Below, one piece after another: positions 1 to 8,057 of a stretch of 55,145 bases of DNA. The DNA comes from Frankia nepalensis (GTDB taxonomy: Bacteria > Actinomycetota > Actinomycetes > Frankiales > Frankiaceae). Position numbers and translations under genes: made by a program. The notes under the pieces were generated by a model. That model was not told where the DNA came from and did not search any database. It saw only the letters and a list, made by a program, of their open reading frames with translations. Numbering within the stretch: the stretch's first letter is position 1; every line of letters starts with the position of its first letter. The stretch is from the NCBI RefSeq assembly GCF_016786325.1, contig NZ_JADWYU010000248.1:1-55145 (forward strand), written 5' to 3'.

Positions 1-2
1 AC

Positions 3-146
3 GACGTCCTGCGTGGGATCCTCGCGGGGGAGTACCTCGTCATGCTCGGCCGGGACGACGCCGTGGCCACCCTGCGCTCCCGGGCTGAACGGTTCGGCGC
101 CGGCCAGAACCCGACCGAAGCGGGTCACGCCCTGTTGCCCACCTGA
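3..146 (+). CDS. C-terminal end of an unidentified protein, possibly an SDR (partial)
   Basis: An open frame enters from the left edge and ends at the TGA at 144-146, giving the last 47 residues of a protein. The tail reads DVLRGILAGEYLVMLGRDDA and ends AGHALLPT. A segment of the type 'V..GI.AGE.LV' near the C-terminus is common in short-chain dehydrogenases, so an SDR is the best guess. No catalytic motif is inside the window, so the identity is weak. The codons show the G/C third-position bias of the neighbouring real genes. Confidence 0.4.
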   Translation, partial: DVLRGILAGEYLVMLGRDDAVATLRSRAERFGAGQNPTEAGHALLPT

Positions 147-384
147 CGGGCATCCGCGCACGGCGACGGCAGCCGAAACCCCGTCGCCGACAGATGGGAT
201 CACCGAGCCTGGTGTTGGCGCCGTCGGCGCCAACAGCCGCTGTATCTGCCGCTGAATGCGATCCGCCGCGCGGCGCCGCCTGGCAGCAGGCCCATACCGA
301 GAGCGGCCGAACGAGGACCCGGGGTCTCGAGACCGAGGCGCGTTCCCTCAGCCCGGCGTGCGCCGGGGCCGTCAGCCGGCAGGA

Positions 385-1698
385 TCAGTCGATCCGGTCG
401 CCGCACCAGGTGTAGGCGGGGTTGGCGGCCGGGTCGGGGTTGGGCACGACGTCGAATCCGTTGGCGGTGTTGTTGATGCGTAGGAACACGTAGCACTGGG
501 AGATCTTGCCGAAGTTGGCTGTCAGGTCGATGGGCTTGGGCAGGAGCCCGCCGGCGTCGTAGTCGTCGACGGCGCGGAGGCGGTCGATGAACTCCTCGCG
601 GGTGGGGCAGGGTCCGGCGACGGCCAGTCCGTGCAGGAAGAGGTCGGTCTGGACGTAGGCGGTCAGGGCGATCTGGGTGCGCGGGTCGGCGATTTCTGGT
701 GCGTAGGCCGCCATGGCCGCGAGGTATCGCTCGTGCGCCGGGCCGCCGAGCTCGAACGGCACGAGGGAGAGGAACGTCGACACGGGCGGCCCGGCGGTGC
801 CGTAGAGGTGGAGCAGGGTGCTGTCGTAGCCGCCGGGGACGAGGACGACCTTGATCCGTGCACCTGAGGCCTGGACTGCCTGGAGGACTTTCGCCCAGTC
901 GTCCGGCCCGATGCCGCCGATCAGGACGTCCGCGCCCGAGTTCTTGATCGAGGCCGCGAGTTGCTGGACGCTGCCGACGGTCGGGTTGAAGATGAACGGC
1001 TGCGGGAGGATCCGGACGCCTACCTGCGCGGCTCCCTGCTCGATCTTGCGCGTGATGTCGGTCGCCGGTGCCAGGACGTCGGTCCTGATGACCGCCGCGG
1101 TGGTCCCGCCCTGGGCCTGGATGTAGCGGCCGAACGTGTCGACCGATCCGGCCTCGGTGATGGTGTAACCGGTGGTGAACATGTTGCGGTACCGCGTCCA
1201 GAGTGCCTCCGACGGCATGCCGGCGACGGGGACGCGCAGGTCCGCGAGGTACTGGGCGCTGCCGGAGGCGGCGAGCGTCGTCTCGAGGAGGCCGAAGACC
1301 TGTTCGTCCTCGACGAGTTCGTGCGCGGCCAGGCTGTTGCCGTCGGGTTCGCCGCGGTCGTCGCGCCACGTGTACTCGATCGTGCGGCCGTTGATGCCGC
1401 CGTCCGCGTTGGCCTGCTCGATCCGGGCCTGGACGCCGCTGCGCGCGGCGCGGAACGGCTCGCCGAGTACCCCGCTGTCGGGGTAGACCTGCCCCAGCTT
1501 GATCGACGTCGGACTGAACCCCGGCGTCGAGCAGTCCGTGCCCGTGTTGGAGGAACCCGTCGAGCCGCCGCACCCCGCCGCCGCGAGCAGCGCTGTCGAC
1601 ACCACGGCCGCGACCGTGCCGGACCGCCGGCCGCGCCGCGAGGAACCCGGTGCCACGCGGCTCGCCCGGCCGGTCCGGCCCGGTAAGGAAACCTGCAC
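385..1698 (-). CDS. ABC-type branched-chain amino acid/amide substrate-binding lipoprotein
   Basis: This is an extracytoplasmic solute-binding protein of the Leu/Ile/Val type (Peripla_BP_6 fold), about 437 residues. It starts with an arginine-rich n-region, a hydrophobic stretch and a lipobox-like LLAAAGC, so Cys43 is the likely lipidation site; a Gly/Ser/Thr linker follows. Fold hallmarks are a segment near residue 60 reading GQVYPDSG, then ARIEQANADGGINGRTIEY, and DVLIGGIGPDDW further on. I chose the GTG at 1698 because it gives a normal signal-peptide length and has a G-rich ribosome site upstream; an in-frame ATG at 1767 would add 23 residues. No permease or ATPase is adjacent, so it is an orphan receptor, perhaps serving the catabolic operons nearby. 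It is divergent from a TetR gene, with a candidate operator between them. Confidence 0.85.
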   Translation of the reverse strand: MQVSLPGRTGRASRVAPGSSRRGRRSGTVAAVVSTALLAAAGCGGSTGSSNTGTDCSTPGFSPTSIKLGQVYPDSGVLGEPFRAARSGVQARIEQANADGGINGRTIEYTWRDDRGEPDGNSLAAHELVEDEQVFGLLETTLAASGSAQYLADLRVPVAGMPSEALWTRYRNMFTTGYTITEAGSVDTFGRYIQAQGGTTAAVIRTDVLAPATDITRKIEQGAAQVGVRILPQPFIFNPTVGSVQQLAASIKNSGADVLIGGIGPDDWAKVLQAVQASGARIKVVLVPGGYDSTLLHLYGTAGPPVSTFLSLVPFELGGPAHERYLAAMAAYAPEIADPRTQIALTAYVQTDLFLHGLAVAGPCPTREEFIDRLRAVDDYDAGGLLPKPIDLTANFGKISQCYVFLRINNTANGFDVVPNPDPAANPAYTWCGDRID

Positions 1699-2352
1699 TG
1701 TTGGAACACCCCCATCCAAGCCCCGCGCCGGGTGGTCAGGCCCCACGGCCACGAGGTCTGTCGTCATCTCTTCGCTGATCTGGTCGTTCCGCTGTGCTCG
1801 GTGCCGTCGCCGCGGTGCCCGATCGCGGGGTCGACGGGAACACCGCCGGTACGGCGGGTCGCACGGAGCCGGGGCGCTCCGTGCCTGTTCGTGGAGTTGT
1901 CGGTTCGCTGGCCGACGGGTTCGCCGAACGGGAATCCGACGGACGGGCGTGGACATCGGAAGGCGACCGGCGGCGCTGTTCGGGGCGACAGCTGAGTGGA
2001 CGGGCACCCAGCCTTGCGATCCGCTGTGCATCGTAATGGAATGGAGTTGGGGCGCAACCAGGCGGGGAGGCGAACCTCGCCGGTAGTAGCGCTGAGGTGG
2101 TGAAGACCCGCCAGGCGAGCCCGTGTCGGCGGGCGCTCCCGCCAGCTCTGCTACCGCTTCCAGGTCGTGCCGCTCGGGATTCCTTGGTCCAGCCGCGTGC
2201 GGGCTGTCGCCCGGCCGGGCCGAGATCAGGCCCCGTGACCGACGGTCCCCGGGCCAGGGTGCCGGTGGACCTGAGGCTGAGAGCGGGGAGCTGGCAGTCA
2301 GGAACGATATGGTTCGCCTCGGATCGAATTGAGCGCAGGCAGGGGGATCTCG
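1699..2352. other. Divergent intergenic region between lipoprotein and TetR genes
   Basis: About 650 bases with no convincing gene. It must hold the promoters of the minus-strand lipoprotein and the plus-strand TetR gene. The only clear structure is the 23-bp inverted repeat at 2014-2036, annotated separately. Long open frames here are by-products of high GC and show no family features. Confidence 0.5.
2014..2036. promoter_or_regulatory. Candidate TetR operator, copy 1
   Basis: Inverted repeat with arms TTGCGAT and ATCGTAA (6 of 7 positions complementary) around the 9-base spacer CCGCTGTGC. It matches the site at 3031-3053 at 18 of 23 positions, including arm length and spacer length. It lies between the divergent lipoprotein and TetR genes. 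The symmetry, size and placement fit a dimeric TetR-family operator, most simply that of the TetR protein starting at 2353. Confidence 0.55.
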
Positions 2353-2982
2353 ATGGGTGGGGATTCCGCTCGTGGCCGGCCGCGGGATCCGCGGATCGAC
2401 GGGCTCGTGCTGGCGGCGACGCGTGACCTGTTGGCGCAGCGGGGTTTCGCCGAGACGACGATCCAGGCGGTGGCCCGGCAGACGGGTGTCGGCGCGTCCA
2501 CGATCTACCGCCGGTGGCCGTCGCGGATCGAGCTCATCGAGTCGGCGGTGTTTCCCGGTCTGGGGGTGCTCGACATCGCTCCTACCGGGGATGTGCGCGC
2601 CGACCTGCGCCGGTTCGTCGTCGCCTACCGCGAGTTGTTCGAGTCGCCGGCCGCTCGGGCCGGTGTCCCGGGTCTGCTCGCCGCCTACCAGGCGGAGCCG
2701 GAGCGGCACGGGACGCTGGTGGCCCGGGTGGGGCAGGATGTGCGGCCGGCCTTCCAGGCGACGCTCGCGGCCGCCGCTCCGGGCACGGTCGATCCGGCGG
2801 TGGATCCGGACACCGTGATGGACGTCCTGATCGGCGCCGCCGTGTACGACGCCTTCATCCGCCCGTTCACCGGTCGCGCGGCCGGCGCCGCCGCAGACCG
2901 GGCCGCTCAGGACGACCGCGTGTGCGATCTGCTCATGCGAGCGCTGCGGCCGGACGACGGTGACCGCGCTCCGGCCGGCTAG
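2353..2982 (+). CDS. TetR/AcrR family transcriptional regulator
   Basis: A one-component repressor of about 209 residues. The N-terminal helix-turn-helix spans roughly residues 14-60, with the typical order DGLVLAATRDLLAQRGFAET, TIQAVARQTGVGASTIYRRW and then an acidic helix. The rest is an all-helical ligand/dimerisation domain with no recognisable effector signature. The ATG at 2353 is chosen because AGGGGG lies 7 bases upstream; in-frame codons further 5' lack such a site. It is transcribed toward the dehydrogenase operon starting at 3097. Matching inverted repeats on both sides of it suggest that it controls itself, the lipoprotein and that operon. Confidence 0.9.
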   Translation: MGGDSARGRPRDPRIDGLVLAATRDLLAQRGFAETTIQAVARQTGVGASTIYRRWPSRIELIESAVFPGLGVLDIAPTGDVRADLRRFVVAYRELFESPAARAGVPGLLAAYQAEPERHGTLVARVGQDVRPAFQATLAAAAPGTVDPAVDPDTVMDVLIGAAVYDAFIRPFTGRAAGAAADRAAQDDRVCDLLMRALRPDDGDRAPAG

Positions 2983-3030
2983 CGCCGGGCGGTTACTCGG
3001 AGCGATTCGGGCGTCGGCGCCCCGCTCGCA

Positions 3031-3053
3031 TTACGATCCGACATGCTTCGTAA
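3031..3053. promoter_or_regulatory. Candidate TetR operator, copy 2
   Basis: Inverted repeat with arms TTACGAT and TTCGTAA (6 of 7 complementary) around the spacer CCGACATGC. It lies 43 bases before the start of the dehydrogenase gene and is a near copy of the site at 2014-2036. The immediate surroundings are AT-rich for this genome (TAATTTAAGTA), as expected of a promoter. Binding here would put the whole 3097-6452 operon under the upstream TetR protein. Confidence 0.55.
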
Positions 3054-3096
3054 TTTAAGTAGGCGGAACGTGGCCAGGCGAGGGAGAGGGGCGCGA

Positions 3097-4185
3097 ATGC
3101 GGGCGGCGGTGCTGCGGGATGGACGTGTCGAGGTCCGCGAGACGGCGGATCCGGTGCCGGGGCCGGGCCAGCTGCTGGCGCGGACGTTGTCGTGCGCGAT
3201 CTGCGCGTCGGACCTGCACTTCATGGACCACCCGGAGGGCGTGGCCGCCGACGACAGCGGCCTGTGGGACTACCACGCGGACCGGGACATCGTGATGGGC
3301 CACGAGTTCGTCGGCGAGATCGTCTCCTACGGTCCGGGCACCGAGGGGCGGCTGCCGGTCGGCACGCGCGTGACCAGCCTGCCGGTTCTCGTCGGGGCGG
3401 GGCCGGTGCGGATCATCGGGTGCAGCCCGGAGGCCCCCGGCGGGTTCGGCGAGCTGATGCTGCTGACCGAGTCGCTGGTGCGCGCGGTCCCCGAGCATGT
3501 CCCGTCGGATCAGGCGGCGCTGGCGGACGCGTTCGCGGTCGGTGAGTACTACGTGCGCCGCGCCGCGCTTGGTCCTCGGGACGTGCCTTTGGTGATCGGA
3601 GCGGGCGCGATCGGGCTGTCCGCGGTGGCGGCGCTGCGCCGCCGCGGCGTCGGCCCGATCCTCGTCGCGGACTACAACACCAGCCGGCTCGAGACCGCCA
3701 AGGCGTTGGGCGCGACCCACACGATCAGCCCGGCCGATCGGTCGCCGTACGACCTGTGGCGGGAGGTGGCGCTGGAGGGGCGGTCGGGCCGGCCGGCGTT
3801 CGGCGCGGCCGACCCGGAGGCGCCCCAGTGCGTGGTGTTCGAGTTCGTCGGGCTGCCGGGGGTGCTCGACGGGATCATTCAGGGGTGCGAGCGGGGCACC
3901 CGGATCCTGTCGGCGGGGGGTCCGCCGGAGGGCGACCGGATCTCGTCCATGGTGGCCAAGCGCAAGGGCGTCAACATCCAGTTCGGTGGCGGCCCGGATC
4001 CCGAGGACTGGTACGGCACGCTGGAGGCGATCTGCGCCGGCGGCCTGGACGTCAGCCCGGTCATCGGCCTGACGGTCGATCTCGACGGTGTCCCCGATGC
4101 CCTTCAGGTCGCCCGGCGCGCCGACGGCCCGGCCCGCATCATGATCCACCCTGCCGGTGACGCGGACCTCGGGGGGACCCGATGA
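3097..4185 (+). CDS. Zinc-dependent alcohol dehydrogenase family protein (MDR)
   Basis: A medium-chain dehydrogenase/reductase of about 362 residues, predicted to oxidise an alcohol or reduce a carbonyl with NAD(P). The catalytic zinc ligands are visible: Cys36 in CAICASDLH and the G68-H69-E70 motif. A Rossmann fold follows with VIGAGAIGLSAVAAL near residue 165. The usual four-cysteine structural-zinc lobe is absent, so it is a structural-zinc-less member. The start at ATG 3097 follows AGGGAGAGGGG. It is first of four tightly packed genes, and its stop overlaps the next ATG (ATGA). The operon context (SnoaL-like protein, beta-hydroxyacid dehydrogenase, SDR) suggests catabolism of a xenobiotic or terpenoid alcohol; the substrate is unknown. 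Confidence 0.85.
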   Translation: MRAAVLRDGRVEVRETADPVPGPGQLLARTLSCAICASDLHFMDHPEGVAADDSGLWDYHADRDIVMGHEFVGEIVSYGPGTEGRLPVGTRVTSLPVLVGAGPVRIIGCSPEAPGGFGELMLLTESLVRAVPEHVPSDQAALADAFAVGEYYVRRAALGPRDVPLVIGAGAIGLSAVAALRRRGVGPILVADYNTSRLETAKALGATHTISPADRSPYDLWREVALEGRSGRPAFGAADPEAPQCVVFEFVGLPGVLDGIIQGCERGTRILSAGGPPEGDRISSMVAKRKGVNIQFGGGPDPEDWYGTLEAICAGGLDVSPVIGLTVDLDGVPDALQVARRADGPARIMIHPAGDADLGGTR

Positions 4186-4751
4186 GCGACATGGCGGGCG
4201 ACGTGGCGGGCGACGCGGCGAGTCTCCAGCGGCAGCTCGCCGAGCTGCGGGAGACCGTGGCCGGCCTCGGCGCGCGGCTGCGGACGTTCGAGGACCAGGT
4301 GGCGATCAGCCAGCTCGTCGCCCGGTACGGGCCGGCCGTGGACAGCGGCTCCGCGACCGCCGCCGCCGAGCTGTGGGCCGAGGACGGAGTCTTCGAGGTG
4401 CCGCCGTACGCGGTCTGGACCGGGCACGACGAGATCGCCGGCATGGTCGACGGCGCCGGCCATCAGGGGCTCATCATGAACGGCTGCGCGCACGTGCTGA
4501 CCGCGCCGCTGGTCAAGGTCGACGGCGACGAGGCGCGCGCGTGGAACTACGCGCTCAACATCCGCTGGGACGCCGAGCGGGACCGGTTCTGGATCGCCCG
4601 GGCGTCCGCGAACAGCTGGTGGCTTCGGCGAGAGCCGGCCGGCTGGCGGGTCGCCCACCGGGTCAACCGCGGCCTCGACGGCTCACCGGAGCCGAGAGCC
4701 CTTTTCGAAGCCAGCACCCAGCCCTTCCGGGCGGGCAGCCAGCCCGCCTGA
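4182..4751 (+). CDS. SnoaL-like / nuclear transport factor 2 family protein
   Basis: A 189-residue protein whose central part has the NTF2-like cone fold typical of SnoaL_4 proteins: ISQLVARYGPAVDSG, then AELWAEDGVFEVPP, then a C-terminal strand NSWWLRREPAGWRVAHRVNR. Such proteins act as small isomerases, dehydratases or hydrolases, or only bind hydrophobic ligands. Residues about 13-40 form a probable coiled coil (SLQRQLAELRETVAGLGARL), an N-terminal extension seen in actinobacterial members. It is translationally coupled to the upstream dehydrogenase by an ATGA overlap. A 7-bp-arm hairpin (4730-4748, GGCGGGC/GCCCGCC) covers its last codons and could slow transcription into the next gene. 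Confidence 0.8.
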   Translation: MSDMAGDVAGDAASLQRQLAELRETVAGLGARLRTFEDQVAISQLVARYGPAVDSGSATAAAELWAEDGVFEVPPYAVWTGHDEIAGMVDGAGHQGLIMNGCAHVLTAPLVKVDGDEARAWNYALNIRWDAERDRFWIARASANSWWLRREPAGWRVAHRVNRGLDGSPEPRALFEASTQPFRAGSQPA

Positions 4752-4839
4752 ACCCGACATGCCAGGCCGCGACCCAAGCCGGGCTGACCGCGCGGCCACC
4801 AGGAACGATCCCGCGAGAACGACAGGAAAGGTGATCACG

Positions 4840-5703
4840 ATGTCGGACGCCGCCACCACGAGATCCGGTCCGGACGAGCGAGCGCCGGCGGCCGGCCCGG
4901 TGACCTTCGTGGGAGCCGGGCAGATGGGCGCGCCGATGGTCCAGCGCCTGCTGCGGGCGGGGGTGGACGTCACCCTCCATGCCCGCCGGCCCGAGGTCCG
5001 CCAGACCTTCACCGAACTGGGCGCGCACACGACCGCCTCGCTCGCGGACGCGGTGAAGGGCGCGGGTGTCGTCATCTCCTGCCTGTTCAACGAGAGCCAG
5101 GTCGAACAGGCGCTGCTTGCCCCGGACGGCCTGATCGCGTTGCTGGAGCCGGGCACCGTCCTGGTCTCGCACACCACCGTCGGGATCCGGCTGCTCGCCC
5201 GGGTCGACGAGGCCGCCACCGCGCGTGGCGTGTCGCTGCTGGACGCGCCGGTCAGCGGCGCCCCCGACGACATCCTCGCCGGACGCCTGACGATCCTCGC
5301 CGGCGGCGACCCCGCCGTCGTCGAGCGCGCGCGGCCCGCGCTGGAGACGTACGGCACGGTCCTGCCCACCGGGCCGACGGGCAGCGCCAGCCGGGTGAAG
5401 CTCGTCAACAACCTGCTGTTCACCGTCAACGTCCAGACGGCGGCCGCCGCCGCGGCGCTCGGCCAGCAGCTCGGCGTCGAGACGAAAGCGCTGTTCACCG
5501 CGCTGCAGCACTGCAGCGCCGCCACCCGCGCCATCGAGACCATGCGCGACGTCGGCTCCATCGAGCGCTACGCGGAACTGGGCGCGAAGTACCTGCGCAA
5601 GGACGTCGCCGCCGCGCTCGCCACCGCCGCCGAGGAGGGCGCCGACCCGGGTGTCCTCGCCTACACCGCCCACCACGGCCCCCTGCCCCTGACCGCCTCA
5701 TGA
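4840..5703 (+). CDS. NAD(P)-dependent beta-hydroxyacid dehydrogenase (3-hydroxyisobutyrate dehydrogenase family)
   Basis: About 287 residues. The N-terminal Rossmann domain carries VGAGQMGAPM (GxGxxG at residues 25-30). The substrate motif DAPVSGAPDDILAGRLTIL follows. The family's catalytic lysine is present as Lys187 in RVKLVNNLL, and the C-terminal helical domain is complete. The family oxidises 3-hydroxyacids or reduces short semialdehydes. ATG 4840 is chosen because AGGAAAGG lies 8 bases upstream. Third gene of the operon; its stop overlaps the next start (ATGA at 5700). Confidence 0.85.
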   Translation: MSDAATTRSGPDERAPAAGPVTFVGAGQMGAPMVQRLLRAGVDVTLHARRPEVRQTFTELGAHTTASLADAVKGAGVVISCLFNESQVEQALLAPDGLIALLEPGTVLVSHTTVGIRLLARVDEAATARGVSLLDAPVSGAPDDILAGRLTILAGGDPAVVERARPALETYGTVLPTGPTGSASRVKLVNNLLFTVNVQTAAAAAALGQQLGVETKALFTALQHCSAATRAIETMRDVGSIERYAELGAKYLRKDVAAALATAAEEGADPGVLAYTAHHGPLPLTAS

Positions 5704-6452
5704 GGCTGCACGGCAAGGTCGCGATCGTCACCGGAGCCGGCGGGGGAGTCGGGCGCGGCATCGCGCTCGCCCTCGCGGCCGAGGGCGCGGACCTGGTGCT
5801 CGCCGGCCGCACACCGGCCAGTCTCGACGACTGCCGACGCGAGATCGAGGCGCTGGGACGCCGCGCCCTCGGCGCCCGGTGTGACGTGGGAGTGGCCGAC
5901 GACCTCGGCGAGCTCGTCGCCGCGACGCTGCGGGAGTTCGGCCGTCTCGACGTCCTCGTGAACAACGCCGCGTTCGTGCCGCACGGAACCCTGCTGGAGA
6001 TCTCCGAGGACGACGTGGAGGCGGCGCTGCGCACGGGGCCGCTGGCCGCCCTGCGACTGATGAGGCTGTGCCATCCGCACCTGCGCGGCGGCGGGTCGAT
6101 CATCAACATCTCGTCCGCGGTGGCCGTCGCGCCGTCCTCGAACAACCGTGGCGTCTATGCCGCGGCGAAGGCCGCCCTGAACGCGATCTCCCGCACCGCG
6201 GCCAACGAGTGGGGACCCGACGGCATCCGGGTCAACGTCCTCATGCCGTTCGCCCGCACCGAGGCGCTCGACCGCTTCCTCGCGGACGAGCCCGACTACG
6301 CCGCGACCCTCACGTCCGGCGTCCCGCTCGGGCGCATCGGGGACCCGCGGGCCGACATCGGGGCCGCCGCGGTCTTCCTGGCCAGCTCGGAGTCCGGGTA
6401 CATCACCGGCGCGACGCTGCCCGTGGACGGCGGCCTCGCCTACATCCGCTGA
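5700..6452 (+). CDS. SDR family NAD(P)-dependent oxidoreductase
   Basis: A classical short-chain dehydrogenase of 250 residues. It shows the cofactor motif TGAGGGVGRG (about residues 11-20), the NNAA motif, the catalytic serine in IINISSAVAV, and Tyr153-Ala-Ala-Ala-Lys157. The C-terminus GYITGATLPVDGG is typical. Last gene of the four-gene operon starting at 3097, coupled to the previous gene through ATGA. It probably oxidises or reduces a hydroxy/keto intermediate. The convergent TetR gene ends about 100 bases downstream. Confidence 0.88.
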   Translation: MRLHGKVAIVTGAGGGVGRGIALALAAEGADLVLAGRTPASLDDCRREIEALGRRALGARCDVGVADDLGELVAATLREFGRLDVLVNNAAFVPHGTLLEISEDDVEAALRTGPLAALRLMRLCHPHLRGGGSIINISSAVAVAPSSNNRGVYAAAKAALNAISRTAANEWGPDGIRVNVLMPFARTEALDRFLADEPDYAATLTSGVPLGRIGDPRADIGAAAVFLASSESGYITGATLPVDGGLAYIR

Positions 6453-6549
6453 CGATCGCCGCACCTGGCCGCGAGGACCGCGACCGGTGCTGGTGGTGAC
6501 GTGCATCGAGCGTGGCGTGACCAGGCCGGCCAGCCTGGGTCAGGGCGGG

Positions 6550-7218
6550 TCAGGCTGGTGGGTGCGCGGCCGCCGGGCCGACACCGGCGGCGGCGCGGAG
6601 CAGCCGGGCCAGCCGGTCCATGAACGCCTGGTCGACGGGCATCCGTGTCACGCAGATCCGGGTGATCAGCGCCGACATCAGGCACTCGGCGAGCATCGAG
6701 GGGTCGGCGTCCGGGGCGATCTCGCCGCGGGCGACCGCCCGCCTGAAGGGTGCCACCACGAACGCCATGTCCCGGGCCGCGAGCTCGCTCAGGCCGGCGG
6801 TCAGCAACTCGTCGTTCGCGGTGACCCGGGTCTTGACGAGAGCGAGCGTCACCGGGTCGTTGAAGACCCGGACCAGGCCCGCGCAGAGCTGCTTCAGGTC
6901 CTCGTCCCAGCTTCCCTCGTCGGGCCGGGGCAGCGCGGCGGCCTCGGCGGCGACCAGCACATCACGCACCAGGTCGGCCTTGCTGGACCACTGCCGGTAC
7001 AGCGTGGTCTTGTGCACGCCCGCGGCGGCGGCGACGTCCTCGATCCGCAGCGCCTCGTACCCGACGGTCCCGAGCATCTCCCGGACCGTGCGGAACACGT
7101 CCCGGCGGACCCGATCGGTCAGTCCGCGGGGGCGGCCCCGGCGGCGCGGCGCGGCGGGGCCCGAGGGGGAGTCGCGGCCCGGCCGGGAGCCTGGCCTGTC
7201 GACCTCTGTCTCCGTCAT
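6550..7218 (-). CDS. TetR/AcrR family transcriptional regulator (TetR_C_11-like C-terminus)
   Basis: About 222 residues. A proline/arginine-rich N-terminal tail (RRRGRPRG) precedes a helix-turn-helix at about residues 35-80, with ALRIEDVAAAAGVHKTTLYR. The C-terminal part, with DPVTLALVKTRVTANDELL and ARGEIAPDADPSMLAECL, matches the common TetR ligand domain in which the acidic segment after 'RGE' is conserved. It is convergent with the SDR operon and reads away from the acyl-CoA dehydrogenase at 8058. Its promoter lies in the 840-base gap upstream. No clear target site was found. Confidence 0.88.
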   Translation of the reverse strand: MTETEVDRPGSRPGRDSPSGPAAPRRRGRPRGLTDRVRRDVFRTVREMLGTVGYEALRIEDVAAAAGVHKTTLYRQWSSKADLVRDVLVAAEAAALPRPDEGSWDEDLKQLCAGLVRVFNDPVTLALVKTRVTANDELLTAGLSELAARDMAFVVAPFRRAVARGEIAPDADPSMLAECLMSALITRICVTRMPVDQAFMDRLARLLRAAAGVGPAAAHPPA

Positions 7219-7780
7219 CGGCCCGCCATCCCCGCGCGCGCCCTTGCCCGCGCCTTGGCCTCCGCCCGTGCGCGGCGGGCTGGCGGCTCCGGCGCGGCGA
7301 CGGCGCGCGACGACCGTCCGCGCCCACGACCCCGCCCACGGCCCCGCCCGGACATGATCAACGCCAGACCTCCGTCGGGATGCGGGAGGCGACCATGCTA
7401 CCTACGGTGCCCCGGCCCCGGCGGGGACGGCCTCGTCGCCAGACGCCGCCCACCGGCCGGGGGTGTGACCGGCAGGCGCCGCCTGAGCCCGCGCGGCGGG
7501 CCAGTGGATTGAGGGTTGGTCGGAGGAATCTAGAACCCCATTTCATCTTGAGGGTGGGGTTGGTTTCTGGGTCGGCAGCGCAGGAGCGCGCTGGCGAGGT
7601 CACGTCCCGGCTGTCGCCGGTCGAACTCCTAATATAGGCTACTAGAAGTTGCATCTCGGTCGACCGGTGAGATCTGCGTGACCGGTTACGGGCCGGCCGG
7701 CAGGTGCGCCGTACGGCGATGCCGCCCGTCTGGCCGGCCGTGTCGCGCGGACGGCCGTCCGTGGCGGCCGGCCCGCGCGG

Positions 7781-7807
7781 CGCGGGTGGCGCGGGTGGCG
7801 CGGGTGG
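7781..7807. repeat. 9-bp tandem repeat, three copies
   Basis: The unit CGCGGGTGG occurs three times in direct succession within the noncoding stretch upstream of the FadE-type gene. It is probably a simple slippage expansion. No function is suggested. Confidence 0.7.
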
Positions 7808-7867
7808 CACCGAGGGTCTGGTGGCGCCCGTGGGCAGGGTCACGTTCGCGGCGGACGTCACTCTCGC

Positions 7868-7896
7868 TTGACTATCCTGAAACCCGGTTCTACGAA
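7868..7896 (+). promoter_or_regulatory. Candidate promoter of the FadE/KshA-like gene pair
   Basis: TTGACT is followed after 17 bases by TACGAA, a fair match to a housekeeping actinobacterial promoter (TTGACA-N17-TANNNT) apart from the last -10 base. It lies about 160 bases upstream of the GTG at 8058 and points toward it. Confidence 0.35.
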
Positions 7897-8057
7897 GATG
7901 ATGGAGAGACCCGCGTTCGCTGAGCGCGACCGCGGCGCGATGGGGGAGAGCGCCGAGGAGCTCGGCGGCGGCTGACCCGCCCCGCCCGGACCGAGCCGGT
8001 ACCGGACCGACCACCACGCCGATCGGCGACGGCCAGCGGCAGCGAGGAGAGCTTGAC

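Larger units (their letters stand above)
7219..8057. other. Long intergenic region upstream of the FadE-type gene
   Basis: About 840 bases between the divergent TetR gene and the acyl-CoA dehydrogenase. No convincing gene in either strand. It holds an AT-rich patch around 7630-7650 (CTAATATAGGCTACTAG), a three-copy 9-bp tandem repeat at 7781-7807, and a candidate promoter at 7868-7896. It is unusually long for this compact region, so a decayed gene or a long leader is possible. Confidence 0.4.

Noticed and set aside
1768-2709. Extension of the lipoprotein frame far upstream on the minus strand
   Set aside because: The extra residues show no homology, would precede the signal peptide, and overlap the TetR gene.
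7380-7637. An 85-codon frame in the gap before the FadE gene
   Set aside because: No ribosome site or recognisable domain; composition looks like translated intergenic sequence.
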